The notes under the pieces: model-generated
The model's input: the letters and a program-made list of their open reading frames with translations, nothing else
Database searches by the model: none
Told to the model about the DNA's origin: nothing
Source of the DNA: Anoxybacillus sp. J5B_2022
GTDB lineage: Bacteria; Bacillota; Bacilli; Bacillales; Anoxybacillaceae
Direction of reading: 5' to 3'
Assembly (NCBI RefSeq): GCF_026847645.1
Contig: NZ_JAPSMC010000019.1
Span: forward strand, 1-52,206
Length of the DNA stretch: 52,206 bases
Translations under genes and position numbers: made by a program
Shown: positions 25,066-35,300 of the stretch, piece after piece
How the letters are laid out: each line of letters starts with the position of its first letter
How positions within the stretch are numbered: the stretch's first letter is position 1

Positions 25066-26049
25066 TTAGAATACATCTTTTCGCGGCAAAATGCAAGTTT
25101 TTTCGCTTAAATTTCGAAAATATGCTTTTGCTTGTTCTTGATCGCGCTCAATTTGCTTTACTAATTGTTCAATGCTTGAAAATTTTTGTTCGCTGCGCAG
25201 TCGTTTGTGCCATTCGATCGTGACCGTTTGCCCATAAATATCGTCGGCAAAGTCAAAAATGTGCACCTCGATATGTGGCTGTCCGTGGCGTTCGGCATGA
25301 AACGTCGGTTTGTATCCGACGTTACATACACCGTTGTATGCTTCTTTTCCAATATGAATTTTCACCGCATATACGCCGAACGCTGGCAAAAGATAATCAT
25401 CGGCAAGTTCAATGTTCGCCGTTGGGAAGCCGATCGTTCGTCCGCGTTTTTCACCGTCAACAACAGTGCCTTTCACCGTATAAAAACGACCGAGCAAATT
25501 AGGAAGTTGGTGTACATCGCCGTTTTTTAACAGCTGTCGAATGTACGTCGAGCTGATTTTTTCTCCATTCCGCGCTAACTTTGGAACGGTCGTATACGTA
25601 AATTGTTCGCGTGAATGAAACGGGAGTGTTTCCATCGTTCCTTTTCCGAGACGTCCATACGTAAAATCAAAACCAGCGACCACATGTTTCACGTGAAAAC
25701 CGATCATATACTGGTCGACAAATTGTTGCGGAAGAAGTTCGGCAAACGAAGGTGTAAATTCTACGATGTATAAGTAGTCGACTCCTAGCTCGGCAATGAG
25801 CCGTTCTTTTTCTTGGAGCGGCGTAATGAGCTGAACGTGTTGTTCTTTCTTTCCAAGCACGACCGAAGGGTGCGGGTGAAACGTCATGACCGCACTTTTA
25901 TAGCCTGCTTCAGCCGCTATTTGAACCGCCGTTTGAATCACTTGCTGATGGCCGAGATGGACACCGTCAAAATAGCCTAGCGCCATGACCGTTGGCGGAA
26001 AATCTTCTTTTTTCAGATGATGCGGATGCGTAATAAATCGCGTTTTCAT
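25066..26049 (-). CDS. ribF: Bifunctional riboflavin kinase / FAD synthetase
   Basis: A 327-residue enzyme making FMN and FAD from riboflavin. The N-terminal nucleotidyltransferase domain has GYFDGVHLGHQQVI near residue 26 and SSTYIRQLLKNGDV. The C-terminal kinase domain contains GRTIGFPTANIEL and GVYAVKI. It follows truB by 33 bases, as in B. subtilis (ribC). No FMN riboswitch is present upstream, so it is expressed with the nusA/infB operon. The rpsO promoter overlaps its 3' end. Confidence 0.95.
   Translation of the reverse strand: MKTRFITHPHHLKKEDFPPTVMALGYFDGVHLGHQQVIQTAVQIAAEAGYKSAVMTFHPHPSVVLGKKEQHVQLITPLQEKERLIAELGVDYLYIVEFTPSFAELLPQQFVDQYMIGFHVKHVVAGFDFTYGRLGKGTMETLPFHSREQFTYTTVPKLARNGEKISSTYIRQLLKNGDVHQLPNLLGRFYTVKGTVVDGEKRGRTIGFPTANIELADDYLLPAFGVYAVKIHIGKEAYNGVCNVGYKPTFHAERHGQPHIEVHIFDFADDIYGQTVTIEWHKRLRSEQKFSSIEQLVKQIERDQEQAKAYFRNLSEKTCILPRKDVF
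25068..25096 (-). promoter_or_regulatory. Sigma-A promoter of rpsO
   Basis: TTGCAT (25091-25096) and TATTCT (25068-25073) on the minus strand are spaced by 17 bases, inside the end of ribF. Predicted start is near 25061. Confidence 0.6.
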
Positions 26050-26082
26050 TTTGTTTTCACCTTCTGTCTTTCGCCCTTATCC

Positions 26083-26991
26083 TCACCGAAACACTTTCAG
26101 CGGTTTGATGAGATGTGGTTTTGCCGGATGTTTGCTATAAAGAGCGACCGCTTCATTTTTTTCATTGATCATTAAAATCGGTCCTTCGATCGAATGTAAT
26201 AAAGATGGGAGAGGTAAAACCGCACCGTTTTTTACTTTCTCTGCTACTTTATCATGTATTTGATATTTCGGCAAATGAAAAAGCGCTTTTTCAATAGGGA
26301 TAAGTAGGTTTTCCACTTCTCCGCAAGCCACTTGCTTTTCGATTTCTGCAAACGTGACACATTGATCGAGTGTAAAGGATCCGGATGCTGTCCGAATTAA
26401 ATAAGACATATGCGCTGGGTACCCGAGCCGCTCCCCGATCATGACCGCCAATGTGCGAATGTATGTTCCTTTGCTGCATGTCACCCGGAAGCGAAAAGAC
26501 ACTGTGTCGCCTGAAAAGGTTTCCCGCTCATCCAATAAAGTGAGTTCGTGAATCGTAACTAACCGTGACGGTCTTTCCACCGCTATTCCAGCACGGGCGT
26601 ATTCGTACAATTTTTTCCCGTTCACTTTGACCGCTGAATACATCGGTGGTGTTTGGATCATGTCACCTGTCAGCTGTTGGAACACAAACTCGATTTCCTC
26701 GCGCGTGATCGTCCGGTCAATCGGTTTCGTTGCAACGATTTCTCCGGAAGCATCTTCCGTCGTTGTCGCAATCCCTACCGTGACTTCTCCTTCATACGTT
26801 TTCGTTGCTCCCGTTAAAAATTCGGCAATTCTTGTCGCTTTGCCAACACAAATGGGCAATACTCCCGAAACGTCAGGGTCAAGCGTTCCTGTATGACCAA
26901 CTTTTTTCATATGTAGTAGGCGGCGAATTCGAGATACGCAGTCGTGCGATGTCATCCCTGCCGGCTTATGTAACAATAATACCCCGTCCAT
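26083..26991 (-). CDS. truB: tRNA pseudouridine-55 synthase
   Basis: A 302-residue enzyme forming pseudouridine 55 in the T-loop of tRNAs. The catalytic Asp lies in GHTGTLDPDVSGVLP. Other motifs are VLLLHKPAGMTSHDCV at the N-terminus and CSKGTYIRTLA; a C-terminal PUA-like tail follows. The start is set at ATG 26991 (MDGVLLLHK), preceded by AGAGGTGTGACA. The frame stays open another 12 codons with no good ribosome binding site. It lies between rbfA and ribF. Confidence 0.95.
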   Translation of the reverse strand: MDGVLLLHKPAGMTSHDCVSRIRRLLHMKKVGHTGTLDPDVSGVLPICVGKATRIAEFLTGATKTYEGEVTVGIATTTEDASGEIVATKPIDRTITREEIEFVFQQLTGDMIQTPPMYSAVKVNGKKLYEYARAGIAVERPSRLVTIHELTLLDERETFSGDTVSFRFRVTCSKGTYIRTLAVMIGERLGYPAHMSYLIRTASGSFTLDQCVTFAEIEKQVACGEVENLLIPIEKALFHLPKYQIHDKVAEKVKNGAVLPLPSLLHSIEGPILMINEKNEAVALYSKHPAKPHLIKPLKVFR

Positions 26992-27057
26992 TGTCACACC
27001 TCTTTCCCGCTCGATTCTAGACGGCAACCACTGTATAAAACTTCTTTGGATAATGGA

Positions 27058-27084
27058 AATGGATAGACCGCACGTCTATCCATT
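27058..27084 (-). terminator. Hairpin after rbfA, weak terminator or attenuator
   Basis: An 11-bp perfect stem (AATGGATAGAC with GTCTATCCATT) with a 5-base loop overlaps the rbfA stop. It is followed by TCC rather than a T-run. It may only dampen transcription into truB. Confidence 0.4.
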
Positions 27085-27439
27085 ATTCCTCTTTGTTATG
27101 TTCTTGAGAAATTTGTCGAATTAACGATTCAATGCGGTTTCCGTAATCGATTGATTCGTCAATTTCAAAATAAATTTCTGGAGTTTTACGCAGACGAATG
27201 CGCTGACCGATTTCTGAGCGGATAAACCCTTTTGCTTTCGCTAAGCCTTTTAGTGTGTTTTGTCGCTCTTCTTCATCGCCGAGCACGCTAATGTACACTT
27301 TTGCCTGCTGCAAATCGCCTGTTACACGAACATCGGTGACCGTTACAAAACCGATGCGCGGGTCTTTAAGTTTGCGCCCGATAATATCGCTCAATTCTTT
27401 TTTCATTTGTTCACCAACACGCGTAGCTCGCAAACTCAT
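27083..27439 (-). CDS. rbfA: Ribosome-binding factor A
   Basis: A 118-residue KH-type factor needed for late 16S rRNA maturation and cold adaptation. It matches the family over its length ([31 protein letters not shown]). The start is taken as the third of three consecutive ATGs (27439, MSLRATRV), six bases after AGGTG; 27445 and 27442 are possible. Its first codons overlap the region after ylxP, so the two are closely linked. Confidence 0.93.
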   Translation of the reverse strand: MSLRATRVGEQMKKELSDIIGRKLKDPRIGFVTVTDVRVTGDLQQAKVYISVLGDEEERQNTLKGLAKAKGFIRSEIGQRIRLRKTPEIYFEIDESIDYGNRIESLIRQISQEHNKEE

Positions 27440-27453
27440 CATCATCACCTCGA

Positions 27454-27732
27454 TTAAAGCCACTCAAATGTTGTAACCGTCCGTTCGATTTCCGGAAAAG
27501 AATCGATCATCTCTAACGCTCGGTACAGCTCTTTTTCGGTCGCTGTCCGTTCAGACGTAATGGCGACAAGGCCTAGTTTGGTCCGTTGCCATACATTTTG
27601 ATAATCGATTTCGGCTACTGATATATTATATTTTTGTTGGAGCCGTGTGATTATTCGTTGCAACACGGCTCTTTTTTCTTTTAATGATTGCGCATCGTAA
27701 ATAAGGCATTCACATTCGACATAGCCGATCAT
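27454..27732 (-). CDS. ylxP: YlxP, DUF503 family protein
   Basis: A 92-residue conserved protein of the DUF503 family, with [28 protein letters not shown] as its hallmark. It is always found near infB and rbfA in Firmicutes, and a role in ribosome assembly has been suggested on that basis. The ATG at 27732 overlaps the infB stop (ATGA), indicating translational coupling. No signal peptide or membrane segment. Confidence 0.9.
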   Translation of the reverse strand: MIGYVECECLIYDAQSLKEKRAVLQRIITRLQQKYNISVAEIDYQNVWQRTKLGLVAITSERTATEKELYRALEMIDSFPEIERTVTTFEWL

Positions 27733-29918
27733 TTACGCTCGACTTCCTGCATAATATACGCTTCAATGACATCGCCTTCTTTAATGTCGTTGAAGTTTTT
27801 GATCGTCACGCCGCATTCGTATCCTTGCGCCACTTCCTTGACGTCGTCTTTGAAGCGTTTTAATGTGTCGATTTGTCCTTCGTAAACGACAACACCTTGG
27901 CGAATGAGGCGCACGCTACTGTCACGCGTGATTTTTCCGTCTGTCACATAGCAACCCGCAATCGTGCCCACTTTTGATACTTTAAACGTTTGCCGAACTT
28001 CCGCTTGCCCAATCACTTTTTCTTCGTATTCAGGGTCAAGCATCCCCTTCATCGCAGCTTCGATTTCTTCAATCACTTTGTAGATGATGCGATGTAAACG
28101 GATGTCGACTTTTTCTGATTCCGCCACCCGTTTGGCGTTCGCATCCGGGCGAACGTTAAAGCCGATGACAATGGCATTTGAGGCGGAAGCGAGCATAATA
28201 TCATATTCCGTAATCGCGCCAACACCGGAATGGATAATTTTCACGCGCACACCTTCGATATCAATTTTTTGTAATGCCGCAACGAGCGCTTCGACTGATC
28301 CTTGCACATCGGCTTTGACGATAATGTTTAATTCTTTCATTTCGCCTTGCTTAATTTTTTCGAATAAGTCATCAAGACTGACGCGCGTTTTGACGCTGCG
28401 TTGCTCAAGCAATTGTTTTTGCGCGCGTGCTTCCCCGATTTGTCGCGCTTTTTTCTCGTCTTCAAAGACCATGAAGCGATCGCCCGCTTGTGGTACGTCG
28501 TTAAGACCGGTAATTTCGACCGGCGTTGACGGTCCTGCTTCTTTTACGCGACGGCCGACATCGTTCGTCATCGCCCGCACGCGGCCGTATGTGCTTCCGA
28601 CGACAATCGGATCGCCGACATGCAACGTTCCTGCCTGAACGAGCAATGTTGCTACAGGCCCGCGGCCTTTGTCGAGTTTTGCTTCAATGACCGTTCCGAT
28701 TGCCCGGCGGTTTGGATTCGCTTTTAGTTCTTCCATTTCGCTGACGAGAAGGATCATTTCTAATAAGTTGTCAATGCCTTCTCCCGTTAACGCTGATAGT
28801 TTGCAATAAATCGTATCGCCGCCCCACTCTTCTGGAACGAGGTTATATTCCATTAATTCTTGCATGACGCGGTCTGGATTCGCCGTTGGTTTGTCGATTT
28901 TGTTCACCGCGACAATAATTGGCACATTCGCCGCTTTCGCGTGGTTGATGGCTTCGACTGTTTGCGGCATGACGCCATCGTCTGCGGCCACAACTAGAAT
29001 AACGATATCTGTGACTTGCGCTCCCCTTGCCCGCATCGTCGTAAACGCTTCGTGACCAGGCGTATCCAAGAAGGTGATTTTTTTATTGTTGACCATTACT
29101 TGGTAAGCACCGATATGTTGCGTAATGCCCCCCGCTTCTTGCTCGGTCACTTTCGAGTTGCGGATCGAGTCAAGAAGCGTTGTTTTTCCGTGGTCAACGT
29201 GGCCCATGATCGTGACAACCGGTGGCCGTTCGACTAAATCAGCCGGGTCGTCGACAATTTCTAACGATTCGAAGTCGGTTTCGTCGATGACGATTTTTTC
29301 TTCTACTTCAACGCCGTAGTCTGAGCAAATAAGTTCGATTGCATCTTTATCTAAATCTTGGTTAATGGTAGCTATAATGCCGAGCATAAACAGTTTTTTA
29401 ATGATTTCGGACGGCTCTTTTCCCAATTTTTTAGCCAACTCAGCAACGGTTAACGAACCTTCAAACGTAATTTTTTTCGGAAGCTCTTTCTCTTTTTTCT
29501 TTTGCACTTCTTGTTGCGGTGCTTCGTGTCCTTTTTGTTTTTTATTCTTTTTGTTTGTGAAAATTTTCTTTTCTTTTTGTTGGATTTGCAAGTCGTGTTT
29601 TTTTCCTTCCTTATTTTTCGTTACCGCTTTTTTAATTGGCACTTTTGTCGTAATCACTTCTTCTTCGTCGTCAAAATCAGGGACTAGCCCTTTCGGTTTA
29701 ACCGTGACGTTTTGTTTTTCTTTTACTGGCAGTTTCGGTTCATTTTTTTTCGCTGGTTCGGTTTTTTTATACGTATGATCGAGTTTTTCGATAACTTCCG
29801 GTTCAAGTGTCGCCATATGATTAGAAACTTCGATATTCATTTCTTTTAATTTATGAATGATGTCTTTACTGGAAACGTTATTTTTTTTCGCGTATTCATA
29901 TACACGGATTTTAGACAT
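27729..29918 (-). CDS. infB: Translation initiation factor IF-2
   Basis: A 729-residue GTPase that brings initiator tRNA to the ribosome. The N-terminal IF2_N domain ([20 protein letters not shown]) is followed by a Lys/Glu-rich, low-complexity linker to about residue 150 and a second IF2_N domain. The G domain starts near residue 238 ([21 protein letters not shown]), followed by domains II to IV. The length is short for IF-2, as in other Bacillaceae, because the N-terminal extension is reduced. It sits in the canonical nusA-rnpM-ylxQ-infB order. Confidence 0.97.
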   Translation of the reverse strand: MSKIRVYEYAKKNNVSSKDIIHKLKEMNIEVSNHMATLEPEVIEKLDHTYKKTEPAKKNEPKLPVKEKQNVTVKPKGLVPDFDDEEEVITTKVPIKKAVTKNKEGKKHDLQIQQKEKKIFTNKKNKKQKGHEAPQQEVQKKKEKELPKKITFEGSLTVAELAKKLGKEPSEIIKKLFMLGIIATINQDLDKDAIELICSDYGVEVEEKIVIDETDFESLEIVDDPADLVERPPVVTIMGHVDHGKTTLLDSIRNSKVTEQEAGGITQHIGAYQVMVNNKKITFLDTPGHEAFTTMRARGAQVTDIVILVVAADDGVMPQTVEAINHAKAANVPIIVAVNKIDKPTANPDRVMQELMEYNLVPEEWGGDTIYCKLSALTGEGIDNLLEMILLVSEMEELKANPNRRAIGTVIEAKLDKGRGPVATLLVQAGTLHVGDPIVVGSTYGRVRAMTNDVGRRVKEAGPSTPVEITGLNDVPQAGDRFMVFEDEKKARQIGEARAQKQLLEQRSVKTRVSLDDLFEKIKQGEMKELNIIVKADVQGSVEALVAALQKIDIEGVRVKIIHSGVGAITEYDIMLASASNAIVIGFNVRPDANAKRVAESEKVDIRLHRIIYKVIEEIEAAMKGMLDPEYEEKVIGQAEVRQTFKVSKVGTIAGCYVTDGKITRDSSVRLIRQGVVVYEGQIDTLKRFKDDVKEVAQGYECGVTIKNFNDIKEGDVIEAYIMQEVERK

Positions 29919-29922
29919 AGAT

Positions 29923-30237
29923 TCACCCCCACAATGATACGTCGAACATCGTCATTAACTTATTCGCAAATCCTTCGTCGATGACGGCGACGACTACCCG
30001 AGCGTCCTTGCCGATCGCCTGCCCAAGCGTATAGCGATCAGGCGCTTGACGCAACGGAACTTCGTATGACGTGCATTTATCTTGAATTTTTTTGCGCGTA
30101 TTGGCCGATGCGTCTTCCGATAAAATGACGAGTTTCGCTCTCCCGCTGCGAATCTCTTTTACGACAAATTCTTCGCCGGAAACGATTTTGCGAGCTCGAT
30201 TCGCTAGCCCAAGTAGCGATGCCCATTTATTTCCCAT
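29923..30237 (-). CDS. ylxQ: YlxQ, ribosomal protein L7Ae-like
   Basis: A 104-residue L7Ae/L30e/S12e-family protein, predicted to bind kink-turn RNA. The motif region [35 protein letters not shown] is typical. The precise role is unsettled. The ATG at 30237 overlaps the end of rnpM by 11 bases and has GGAG six bases upstream. It is embedded in the nusA-infB operon, which fits a function in RNA or ribosome metabolism. Confidence 0.9.
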   Translation of the reverse strand: MGNKWASLLGLANRARKIVSGEEFVVKEIRSGRAKLVILSEDASANTRKKIQDKCTSYEVPLRQAPDRYTLGQAIGKDARVVVAVIDEGFANKLMTMFDVSLWG

Positions 30238-30508
30238 CGTTTGCTCCGGTCTCCTTTTCCGCTAGTTGAAGCAGTTCATCGTACAAGGAATCGCTAATTT
30301 CCGCTTTTAAGTGATGTGCTAATACTTTTTTCTTTTTTGCGAGCAAAATGCATTCCTTATTTAAGGTGATGTATGCACCGCGGCCAGCTTTTTTACCGGT
30401 CGGGTCAATCGAAACTTCTCCTTCTTTCGAGCGAACGATGCGAATCATTTCTTTTTTCGGCTTCATTTCGCCCGTTACGACACATTTCCGCATTGGAATT
30501 TTCTTCAT
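30227..30508 (-). CDS. rnpM: YlxR/RnpM, RNase P modulator family protein
   Basis: A 93-residue basic RNA-binding protein with the family motifs [20 protein letters not shown] and GRGAYITLN. In B. subtilis YlxR (RnpM) has been reported to bind RNase P RNA and modulate its activity. The ATG at 30508 is preferred because AGGGG lies about eight bases upstream; a GTG three codons earlier is inside the ribosome binding region. It lies between nusA and ylxQ. Confidence 0.88.
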   Translation of the reverse strand: MKKIPMRKCVVTGEMKPKKEMIRIVRSKEGEVSIDPTGKKAGRGAYITLNKECILLAKKKKVLAHHLKAEISDSLYDELLQLAEKETGANDGK

Positions 30509-30520
30509 CCCGTTCACCCC

Positions 30521-31666
30521 TCACTCGATTTCTTCTTCCGGTAAATCGAATGTCAGGCTGTTTCCATCTTCATTATTCATCAATGTATCTAAAGAATCAA
30601 ATAAACTGGTCGGCTCGTAGGCAATTCCCAACTGTTTTGCTTCCGACTCGCTTTTGATGTCGATTTTCCAGTTCGTTAATTTCGCCGCCAGCCGGGCGTT
30701 TTGTCCGCGTTTTCCGATCGCCAAAGATAGCTGATAATCTGGGACGATAACCGTTGTCGCCCGCTCTGCTTCGTTGACGATGACTCGCAGCACTTTCGCT
30801 GGACTTAAAGCGTTTGCGACAAATTCCACTGGATCATCGGACCAACGGACGATGTCGATTTTTTCGCCTTTTAACTCATCAACGACCGCTTGAACGCGCT
30901 GCCCTTTTGGCCCGACACAAGCACCGACAGGGTCGACTTCTGGATTGTCAGAGTGGACAGAAATTTTCGACCGGTCTCCGGCTTCGCGAGCAATCGATTT
31001 AATTTCCACTGTTCCGTCATAAATTTCTGGTACTTCTAGTTCAAAAAGGCGCTTTAGTAGGCCAGGGTGCGTACGAGAAACAAAAATTTGCGGACCTTTT
31101 GTCGTTTTTTCTACTTTTGTAATATACACTTTCAGGCGGTCGTGCGGTTTGTATGTTTCATTTGGCATTTGTTCACTGACTGGAAGCAATGCTTCTACTT
31201 TGCCGAGGCTGACATACGCATAGCGTGGGTCAACACGTTGGACAATTCCTGTCATAATGTCTTCTTCACGGTCCATAAATTCCGCGTAAATGACTCCCCG
31301 TTCTGCTTCGCGTACCCGTTGCGTGACGACTTGTTTCGCTGTTTGTGCGGCAATACGGCCGAAATCTTTTGGTGTCACTTCCAGCTCAACGACATCGCCT
31401 ACTTGATAGTTCGGATTGATGAGACGTGCTTCATCGAGCGAAATTTCTAAGCGGGAGTCGTATACTTCTTCGACGACTTCCTTTCGTGCAAATACCCGAA
31501 TCGAGCCTGTTTCGATGTTGAAATCGACGCGCACATTTTGCGCTTGACCGAAATTGCGTTTATAAGCTGAAATAATGGCCGCTTCGATCGCTTCGACGAG
31601 CACATCTTGGCTAATGCCTTTTTCTTTCACAAGCGCAGCTAACGCATCTAATAATTGCGTATTCAT
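30521..31666 (-). CDS. nusA: Transcription termination/antitermination factor NusA
   Basis: A 381-residue RNA polymerase-associated elongation factor. An N-terminal RNAP-binding domain (LLDALAALVKEKGISQDVLVEAIEAAIISAYK) is followed by S1 (about 130-200) and two KH domains (VGACVGPKGQRVQAV and LAIGKRGQNARLAA). The E. coli-type C-terminal acidic repeats are absent, as expected for Bacillota; a short acidic tail remains. It is second in the rimP operon. NusA abundance in this leader-regulated operon could be self-controlled, but no direct sign is visible. Confidence 0.96.
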   Translation of the reverse strand: MNTQLLDALAALVKEKGISQDVLVEAIEAAIISAYKRNFGQAQNVRVDFNIETGSIRVFARKEVVEEVYDSRLEISLDEARLINPNYQVGDVVELEVTPKDFGRIAAQTAKQVVTQRVREAERGVIYAEFMDREEDIMTGIVQRVDPRYAYVSLGKVEALLPVSEQMPNETYKPHDRLKVYITKVEKTTKGPQIFVSRTHPGLLKRLFELEVPEIYDGTVEIKSIAREAGDRSKISVHSDNPEVDPVGACVGPKGQRVQAVVDELKGEKIDIVRWSDDPVEFVANALSPAKVLRVIVNEAERATTVIVPDYQLSLAIGKRGQNARLAAKLTNWKIDIKSESEAKQLGIAYEPTSLFDSLDTLMNNEDGNSLTFDLPEEEIE

Positions 31667-31700
31667 GAAACGAAAATCCCCCTTTTCAAGCGTTTACCCA

Positions 31701-32174
31701 TTAAAAAAAGATCACGGCAAGCCTTGCGCTTGCAATTTTTTCGTATGGAATGTGAATCGACTTTTTGCGCGTTTTTTGTTTTACCGTAACGGTTACCGTT
31801 TGGCCGTCAAAGTCCGTCAATTCGCCTTCGAACTCTTTTTCTCCTTCAATTGGTTCATATGTTTTAATGTATACATTTTTTCCGACGGCCCGTTCGAAAT
31901 CCGCAGCTTTCTTTAGCGGCCGTTCCGCTCCCGGCGAAGATACTTCTAAAAAATAGTTATATGGAATCGGGTCAACAGCGTCTAATTTTTCACTTAATTT
32001 TTCGCTGACAACACCGCATTGCTCAATATCGATGCCTTCTTCCGAGTCAATGAATACACGCAAAAACCAATTTTTACCTTCTTTTACATATTCAATATCG
32101 ACTAATTCAAGGTTCATGTCGTCAAGGATCGGTGTAACTAGTTCTTCTACGACTTCTGTTACCTTTTTGCTCAT
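31701..32174 (-). CDS. rimP: Ribosome maturation factor RimP
   Basis: A 157-residue factor for 30S assembly (YlxS in B. subtilis), acting on the 16S central domain. The N-terminal domain contains [22 protein letters not shown] and [10 protein letters not shown], then [14 protein letters not shown]. The C-terminal part is an Sm-like barrel. It is the first gene of the nusA-infB operon, behind a strong sigma-A promoter and a ~130-base leader that contains a stable GNRA-type hairpin. AGGAGGGGG lies just before the ATG. Confidence 0.94.
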   Translation of the reverse strand: MSKKVTEVVEELVTPILDDMNLELVDIEYVKEGKNWFLRVFIDSEEGIDIEQCGVVSEKLSEKLDAVDPIPYNYFLEVSSPGAERPLKKAADFERAVGKNVYIKTYEPIEGEKEFEGELTDFDGQTVTVTVKQKTRKKSIHIPYEKIASARLAVIFF

Positions 32175-32253
32175 TTTCCCCCTCCTACACTTCGAGAAAA
32201 TCGCTTTGGAAAATCACCTGCTCAATCGCGGGAAACATATCCAATCAATGCGA

Positions 32254-32275
32254 AAGAGTGGGTTTCCCCACTCTT
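32254..32275 (-). promoter_or_regulatory. Hairpin in rimP leader with GAAA tetraloop
   Basis: A 9-bp perfect stem (AAGAGTGGG with CCCACTCTT) closes a GAAA loop on the minus strand. It begins about 27 bases after the predicted start of transcription. TCGC follows instead of a T-run, so it is probably not a terminator. Confidence 0.5.
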
Positions 32276-32308
32276 CTCTTACCGATTATCTTCACCATTT
32301 CCCCTAAA

Positions 32309-32337
32309 ACTATAACATATTGGAAAATATTTTTCAA
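32309..32337 (-). promoter_or_regulatory. Strong sigma-A promoter of the rimP-nusA-infB operon
   Basis: TTGAAA (32332-32337) and an extended TGTTATAGT (-10 at 32309-32314) on the minus strand are spaced by 17 bases. Predicted start is near 32302, in the gap after polC. Confidence 0.8.
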
Positions 32338-32350
32338 CTGGTCGCACGTC

Positions 32351-35300
32351 CTAGAACAAAGAAAGTTGGTTGTGATCCGGCAAGGAATCAAGACAGCCAC
32401 GGCTTTCCAAGTACTCTAAAATCGTTTTTGAAACTTTTCCGCGCTGCTGCAAGTCTTCTTTTGATAAAAATTCGCCTTCTTCGCGGGCGCGAACGATGCT
32501 CAACGCCACGTTCTCCCCGAGTCCCGGAATCGCATTAAACGGCGGGATGAGCGAATTGCCATCGATGACAAATTCCGTCGCTTGCGAGCGATACAGATCG
32601 ATATTTTTAAATGAGAATCCCCGTTCGCACATCTCAAGCGCAATTTCTAATACAGTCAGCAAGTTTTTCTCTTTAGCTGATGCATCCAACCCTTTAGCGT
32701 TAATTTCTTCGATGCGTTTGCGAATCGCTGCCGATCCTTTCACCATCGCATCTAAATCGAAATCTTCCGCGCGCACTGTAAAATATGATGCATAATATAG
32801 CAATGGATGATGGACTTTGAAATACGCAATGCGCACCGCCATTAAAACGTACGCAGCGGCGTGCGCCTTAGGGAACATATACTTAATTTTTTTGCATGAT
32901 TCGATGTACCATTCTGGTACGTCGTGTTTGCGCATTTCTTCTTCAAATTCTGGCGTTAGTCCTTTTCCTTTGCGGACGGATTCCATAATTTTAAACGCTA
33001 ACGACGGTTCAAGGCCGCGGTAAATTAAATACACCATAATATCGTCGCGGCACCCGATTACTTCCGACAGCGTGCAAATTCCGTTTTGAATCAACTCTTG
33101 TGCATTGCCAAGCCATACGTCCGTTCCGTGCGAAAGTCCCGATATTTGTACGAGTTCAGAAAACGTTTTTGGTTTTGTATCTTCTAACATTTGACGGACA
33201 AAGCGCGTACCGAACTCTGGAATGCCAAGCGTCCCGACGTTGCACATAATTTGTTCCGGAGTGACGCCGAGCGATTCCGTCCCACTGAAAATTTTCATTA
33301 CTTCCGGATCATCCGTCGGAATCGTTTTCGGATCGATACCGCTTAAATCTTGTAGCATGCGAATGACCGTCGGATCGTCGTGGCCGAGAATATCGAGCTT
33401 TAATAAATTATCATGGATGGAATGGAAATCAAAATGCGTCGTCCGCCATTCCGCGTTCGTCGCATCAGCCGGATATTGAATCGGCGTAAAATCATAAATG
33501 TCCATGTAATCCGGAACGACGATAATGCCGCCTGGATGTTGTCCGGTCGTCCGTTTCACACCGGTGCATCCCGCCGCAAGCCGGTCAATTTCCGCCCCGC
33601 GAAGTTCTAAATTGTGGTCGCTTGCATACCCTTTGACAAATCCGTACGCCGTTTTATCGGCCACTGTGCCGATCGTTCCCGCCCGATACACATTGTCTTC
33701 CCCGAACAACACTTTCGTATAGTTATGGGCGCGTGGCTGATATTCGCCGGAGAAATTCAAGTCAATATCTGGCACTTTATCTCCTTTAAAGCCGAGGAAC
33801 GTTTCAAACGGAATGTCGTGCCCGTCTTTTTTATACTTCGTTCCGCACTTCGGACAATCTTTGTCCGGCAAGTCAAAACCTGAACCGACCGAACCGTCAT
33901 TGAAAAATTCGGAGTGTTTGCAGTTCGGGCACACGTAATGCGGTGGAAGCGGATTGACTTCCGTAATCTCCGTCATCGTTGCGACAAACGATGAACCGAC
34001 CGATCCACGCGAACCGACAAGATAGCCGTCGTCGAGCGATTTTTTAACGAGTTTGTGGGAAATTAAATAAATAACAGCAAAACCATGGCCGATAATGCTT
34101 TTTAACTCTTTTTCCAAACGCTTCTCGACAATCTCCGGCAGCGGATCGCCGTATATTTCTTTCGCACGCCGGTAACTCATTTCGCGAATCTCTTCGTCTG
34201 CTCCTTCAATGCGCGGCGTGTATAACTCATCTTTAATCGGCTTCACATCTTCAATCGAATCAGCAATTTTTTGCGTATTCGTTATAACAATCTCTTTTGC
34301 CTTCTCTTCCCCAAGAAACGAAAACGCCTCAAGCATTTCATTCGTCGTGCGAAAATACACATCCGGCAGTTCATGGCGATTGAGCGGATTAGCACCCGAT
34401 TGCGAATGAATAAGTATTTTTCGGTAAATTTTATCTTCCGGATTCAAATAATGGACGTTTCCAGTCGCCACGACAGGAATATTTAACTTCTCCCCTAACA
34501 ATACGATATTGCGAATAACCTCTTTCAGCATCGCTTCATCTTTTACATAATCCATCTCAATTAACGGCTTGTACACGGCCGGCGGATGCACTTCAAGAAA
34601 GTCGTAAAACTTGGCGATCTCTTCCATTTCTTCCGGCGCTTTTTGAATCATATTGTCAAATACTTCGCCTTTATCGCAGCCGGAACCGACTAAAATTCCT
34701 TCACGGTGTTGCTGTAAAACGGAACGCGGAATGCGCGGCACGCGGTAAAAATATTGAACGTGCGCTAATGAAACAAGTTTAAACAAATTTTTTAACCCAA
34801 CTTCGTTTTGCGCAAGCAACGTCACATGGAACGGACGCGAACGCTGGTAAGCCGTTTCTTGACGGGAACGTTCATTCAATTCGTCGTGATACAACATTCC
34901 TTTTTCTTGCGCATCTTTCAGCATCCGCATGAGCAAATGCCCGGTCGCCTCTGCATCATAAATCGCCCGGTGATGTTGCGTTAGTTCAATGTCAAACTTT
35001 TTACAAAGCGTATTTAAGCGATGATTTTTTAATTCTGGATATAAAAATCTTGCTAACTCAAGCGTGTCGATCACCGGATTCGTTACCCGCGGAATGCCGA
35101 TTTTTTTCAACCCAGCGTTTAAAAAACCGATGTCAAACCCGGCGTTGTGGGCAACGAGGACGCTGTCGCCGATCCATTCGTGAAACTTACGCAACACTTC
35201 TTCCACATCCGGAGCATCCTTCACCATCTCATCAGTAATCCCAGTTAATTCGATCGTCGTAATCGATAGCGGATGATGCGGATTCGCAAACGACGTAAAC

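Noticed and set aside
26050-26082. FMN riboswitch before ribF
   Set aside because: The gap is 33 bases, so no room for the aptamer.
28084-28638. 184-codon open frame on the plus strand
   Set aside because: It lies entirely opposite infB, has no ribosome binding site, and is rich in Ser/Thr/Phe as is usual for antisense frames of conserved genes.
29365-29778. Phe-rich 137-codon plus-strand frame that looks like a membrane protein
   Set aside because: It is the complement of the Lys/Glu-rich linker of IF-2, which gives artificial Phe/Ser-rich translation.
30521-30624. Loss of the NusA C-terminal acidic repeats as a truncation
   Set aside because: Bacillota NusA normally lacks these repeats; the length is typical.
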